From JBBRYK01 sp038237665 (GTDB lineage: Bacteria > Actinomycetota > Thermoleophilia > Gaiellales > Gaiellaceae), in NCBI GenBank assembly GCA_038237665.1, contig JBBRYK010000030.1, positions 1 through 31,993 of the forward strand: a stretch of DNA of 31,993 nt, read 5' to 3'. The position numbers were made by a program, and so were the translations under genes. Below, in pieces: positions 31,058 through 31,993 of the stretch. A model generated the notes under the pieces. It did no database searches, was not told the DNA's origin, and saw only the letters and a program-made list of their open reading frames with translations. The stretch's first letter is position 1; each line of letters starts with the position of its first letter.

Positions 31058-31744
31058 CCGCGCAGCCAGCGCCTGGACACCAAGCCGCTCGGTCGCGTAA
31101 TGGCCCGCGGCGATGAAGTTGACACCGAGCTCCCTCGCCGTGTGCAGGCTCCCCTCCTCGGGCTCACCGGTCAGGAAAACGTCGTAGCCCTCGTCGCCGG
31201 CGAGGACGAGGTCGTTGCCCGACCCGCCCGAGCTGATCGCGATTCGCCGGACTAGGGCCGGGCCTTCCGCGAAGACGAGCGGCCCCGGATTGATCTGCCC
31301 CCTGACGCGGTCGACGAACTCGTCGACGCTCACCGCCTCGTGCAGCTCTCCTCCGAGCCCGACCCGCGCGAACGATCCGACCGGCTCGACGCCGAGCTCG
31401 CGCGCGAGCAGCGCGTTGTTGCCGATCTCCGGGTGCGCGTCCAAGGCCAGGTGGTAGGCGGCTAACGTGAGGTTGGCCTCGAAGAGCGCCTCCAGCCTTC
31501 CTTTCTGGCGCCGGTCGACCACCCTCGAGTCGCGGTCGAGCAGGATTCCGTGGTGGACGACGACCAGCTGCGCACCGGCCTCCGCCGCCCGCTCGAACAG
31601 CTCGCGGGAGGCCGATACTGCGCAGACGATCTTCTCCACCTCCTCGGCCCCGACCACCTGCATGCCCATCGGTCCGTAGTCGGGCCAGGCAGCGAGGTCG
31701 AGAAGCTCCGCGGCAGAGGCGAGGATCTCGTCGCGGCGGGCCAT
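31001..31744 (-). CDS. Nif3-like dinuclear metal centre protein (DUF34)
   Basis: The 247-residue product belongs to the NIF3/YbgI family, whose members form toroidal hexamers with a two-metal site; some are annotated GTP cyclohydrolase 1 type 2 homologs, but function is unsettled. Metal-site motifs are VVHHGIL (H64, H65), AAYHLALDAHPEIGNN (H98, D102) and, near the C-terminus, FIAAGHYATERLG. It lacks the large inserted domain of the longer forms. ATG is the start. It overlaps the convergent hydrolase by 57 bp. Confidence 0.93.
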   Translation of the reverse strand: MARRDEILASAAELLDLAAWPDYGPMGMQVVGAEEVEKIVCAVSASRELFERAAEAGAQLVVVHHGILLDRDSRVVDRRQKGRLEALFEANLTLAAYHLALDAHPEIGNNALLARELGVEPVGSFARVGLGGELHEAVSVDEFVDRVRGQINPGPLVFAEGPALVRRIAISSGGSGNDLVLAGDEGYDVFLTGEPEEGSLHTARELGVNFIAAGHYATERLGVQALAARLADRFGLDWEFVELPNPV

Positions 31745-31810
31745 TCGGCCCGCGATTCTATGTCGGTCTTGCTAAGTGGTCTGGCTCGTAATTATCCGGC
31801 GTTTGTGGGG

Positions 31811-31841
31811 CAGGACTGCGCCGCTGGTCGAGGAAGTCCTG
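31811..31841. other. Inverted repeat just upstream of the transposase start
   Basis: CAGGACT (31811-31817) and AGTCCTG (31835-31841) could pair and lie 4 bp before the transposase GTG. Bases 31745-31845 probably contain the left end of the insertion sequence, but the boundary cannot be fixed without its right end. Confidence 0.35.
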
Positions 31842-31845
31842 GTTG

Positions 31846-31993
31846 GTGGCGTGGTCGAGTCCGTACCGGATCGTGCTGACTGTTGAGCAGGAGCGTGAGC
31901 TGACCCGCCGCGCGGCGGCCTACTCGGGTCCGTGGCGGGAGGTGGTGCGCGCGAAGGCGATCCTGCTCGCAGCTCGGGGTCTATCCAACGCGG
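31846..31993 (+). CDS. IS630-like transposase, N-terminal fragment cut by window end
   Basis: The frame runs off the window after 49 codons. It reads YRIVLTVEQERELTRRAAAY and then VVRAKAILLAARGLSNA, the typical N-terminal helix-turn-helix region of IS630/Tc1-mariner-type bacterial transposases. The DDE catalytic domain would lie beyond the window. GTG at 31846 is the likely start; TTG at 31843 is the alternative. No clear Shine-Dalgarno is seen, common in insertion sequences. Confidence 0.7.
   Translation, partial: MAWSSPYRIVLTVEQERELTRRAAAYSGPWREVVRAKAILLAARGLSNA

Overview
This is a high-GC bacterial window. It carries the complete S10-spc-alpha ribosomal superoperon (about 1-17,617), then a block of unrelated housekeeping genes on both strands (17,634-31,744), and ends inside an insertion sequence. 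Gene order, the zinc forms of S14, S4, L24 and L36, GTG/TTG starts, a short-LID adenylate kinase, Ku and CwlO/RipA-like wall hydrolases all point to Actinobacteria or a close relative. A deep-branching class such as Thermoleophilia is my best guess, from general resemblance only.

Region 1 (1-17,617, all + strand): tuf (5' end missing), rpsJ, rplC, rplD, rplW, rplB, rpsS, rplV, rpsC, rplP, rpmC, rpsQ, rplN, rplX, rplE, rpsN(Z), rpsH, rplF, rplR, rpsE, rpmD, rplO, secY, adk, map, infA, rpmJ, rpsM, rpsK, rpsD, rpoA, rplQ. Genes mostly touch or overlap. Only four gaps exceed 80 bp, and each holds RNA-like structure: a ~64-nt element before rplN, a second copy of it before rpsM, a three-hairpin insert flanked by a 13-bp duplication between adk and map, and two tandem hairpins before infA. 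Four ribosomal proteins carry long low-complexity extensions: L22, S3 (Gly/Arg-rich), S17 (~200 residues with pentapeptide repeats) and L15.

Region 2 (17,634-22,271): a VIT-family membrane protein and an exported cyclophilin on the minus strand; truA, a HAD phosphatase and ligA on the plus strand.

Region 3 (22,268-27,085): cell envelope genes. These are a D-Ala-D-Ala carboxypeptidase, a small coiled-coil protein, an orphan LuxR-type response regulator, and two divergent exported proteins that share a CwlO-like N-terminal coiled coil but end in different domains (3D versus NlpC/P60).

Region 4 (27,096-31,993): long-chain acyl-CoA synthetase, Ku, a 59-residue helical protein preceded by an intrinsic terminator (a possible attenuator), an alpha/beta hydrolase, a Nif3-family protein, and the start of an IS630-like transposase.

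The least expected features are the paired structured elements upstream of rplN and rpsM, the 114-bp insert between adk and map, the S17 extension, and the dominance of TAG stop codons (27 of the 47 complete reading frames called here) in a high-GC genome.
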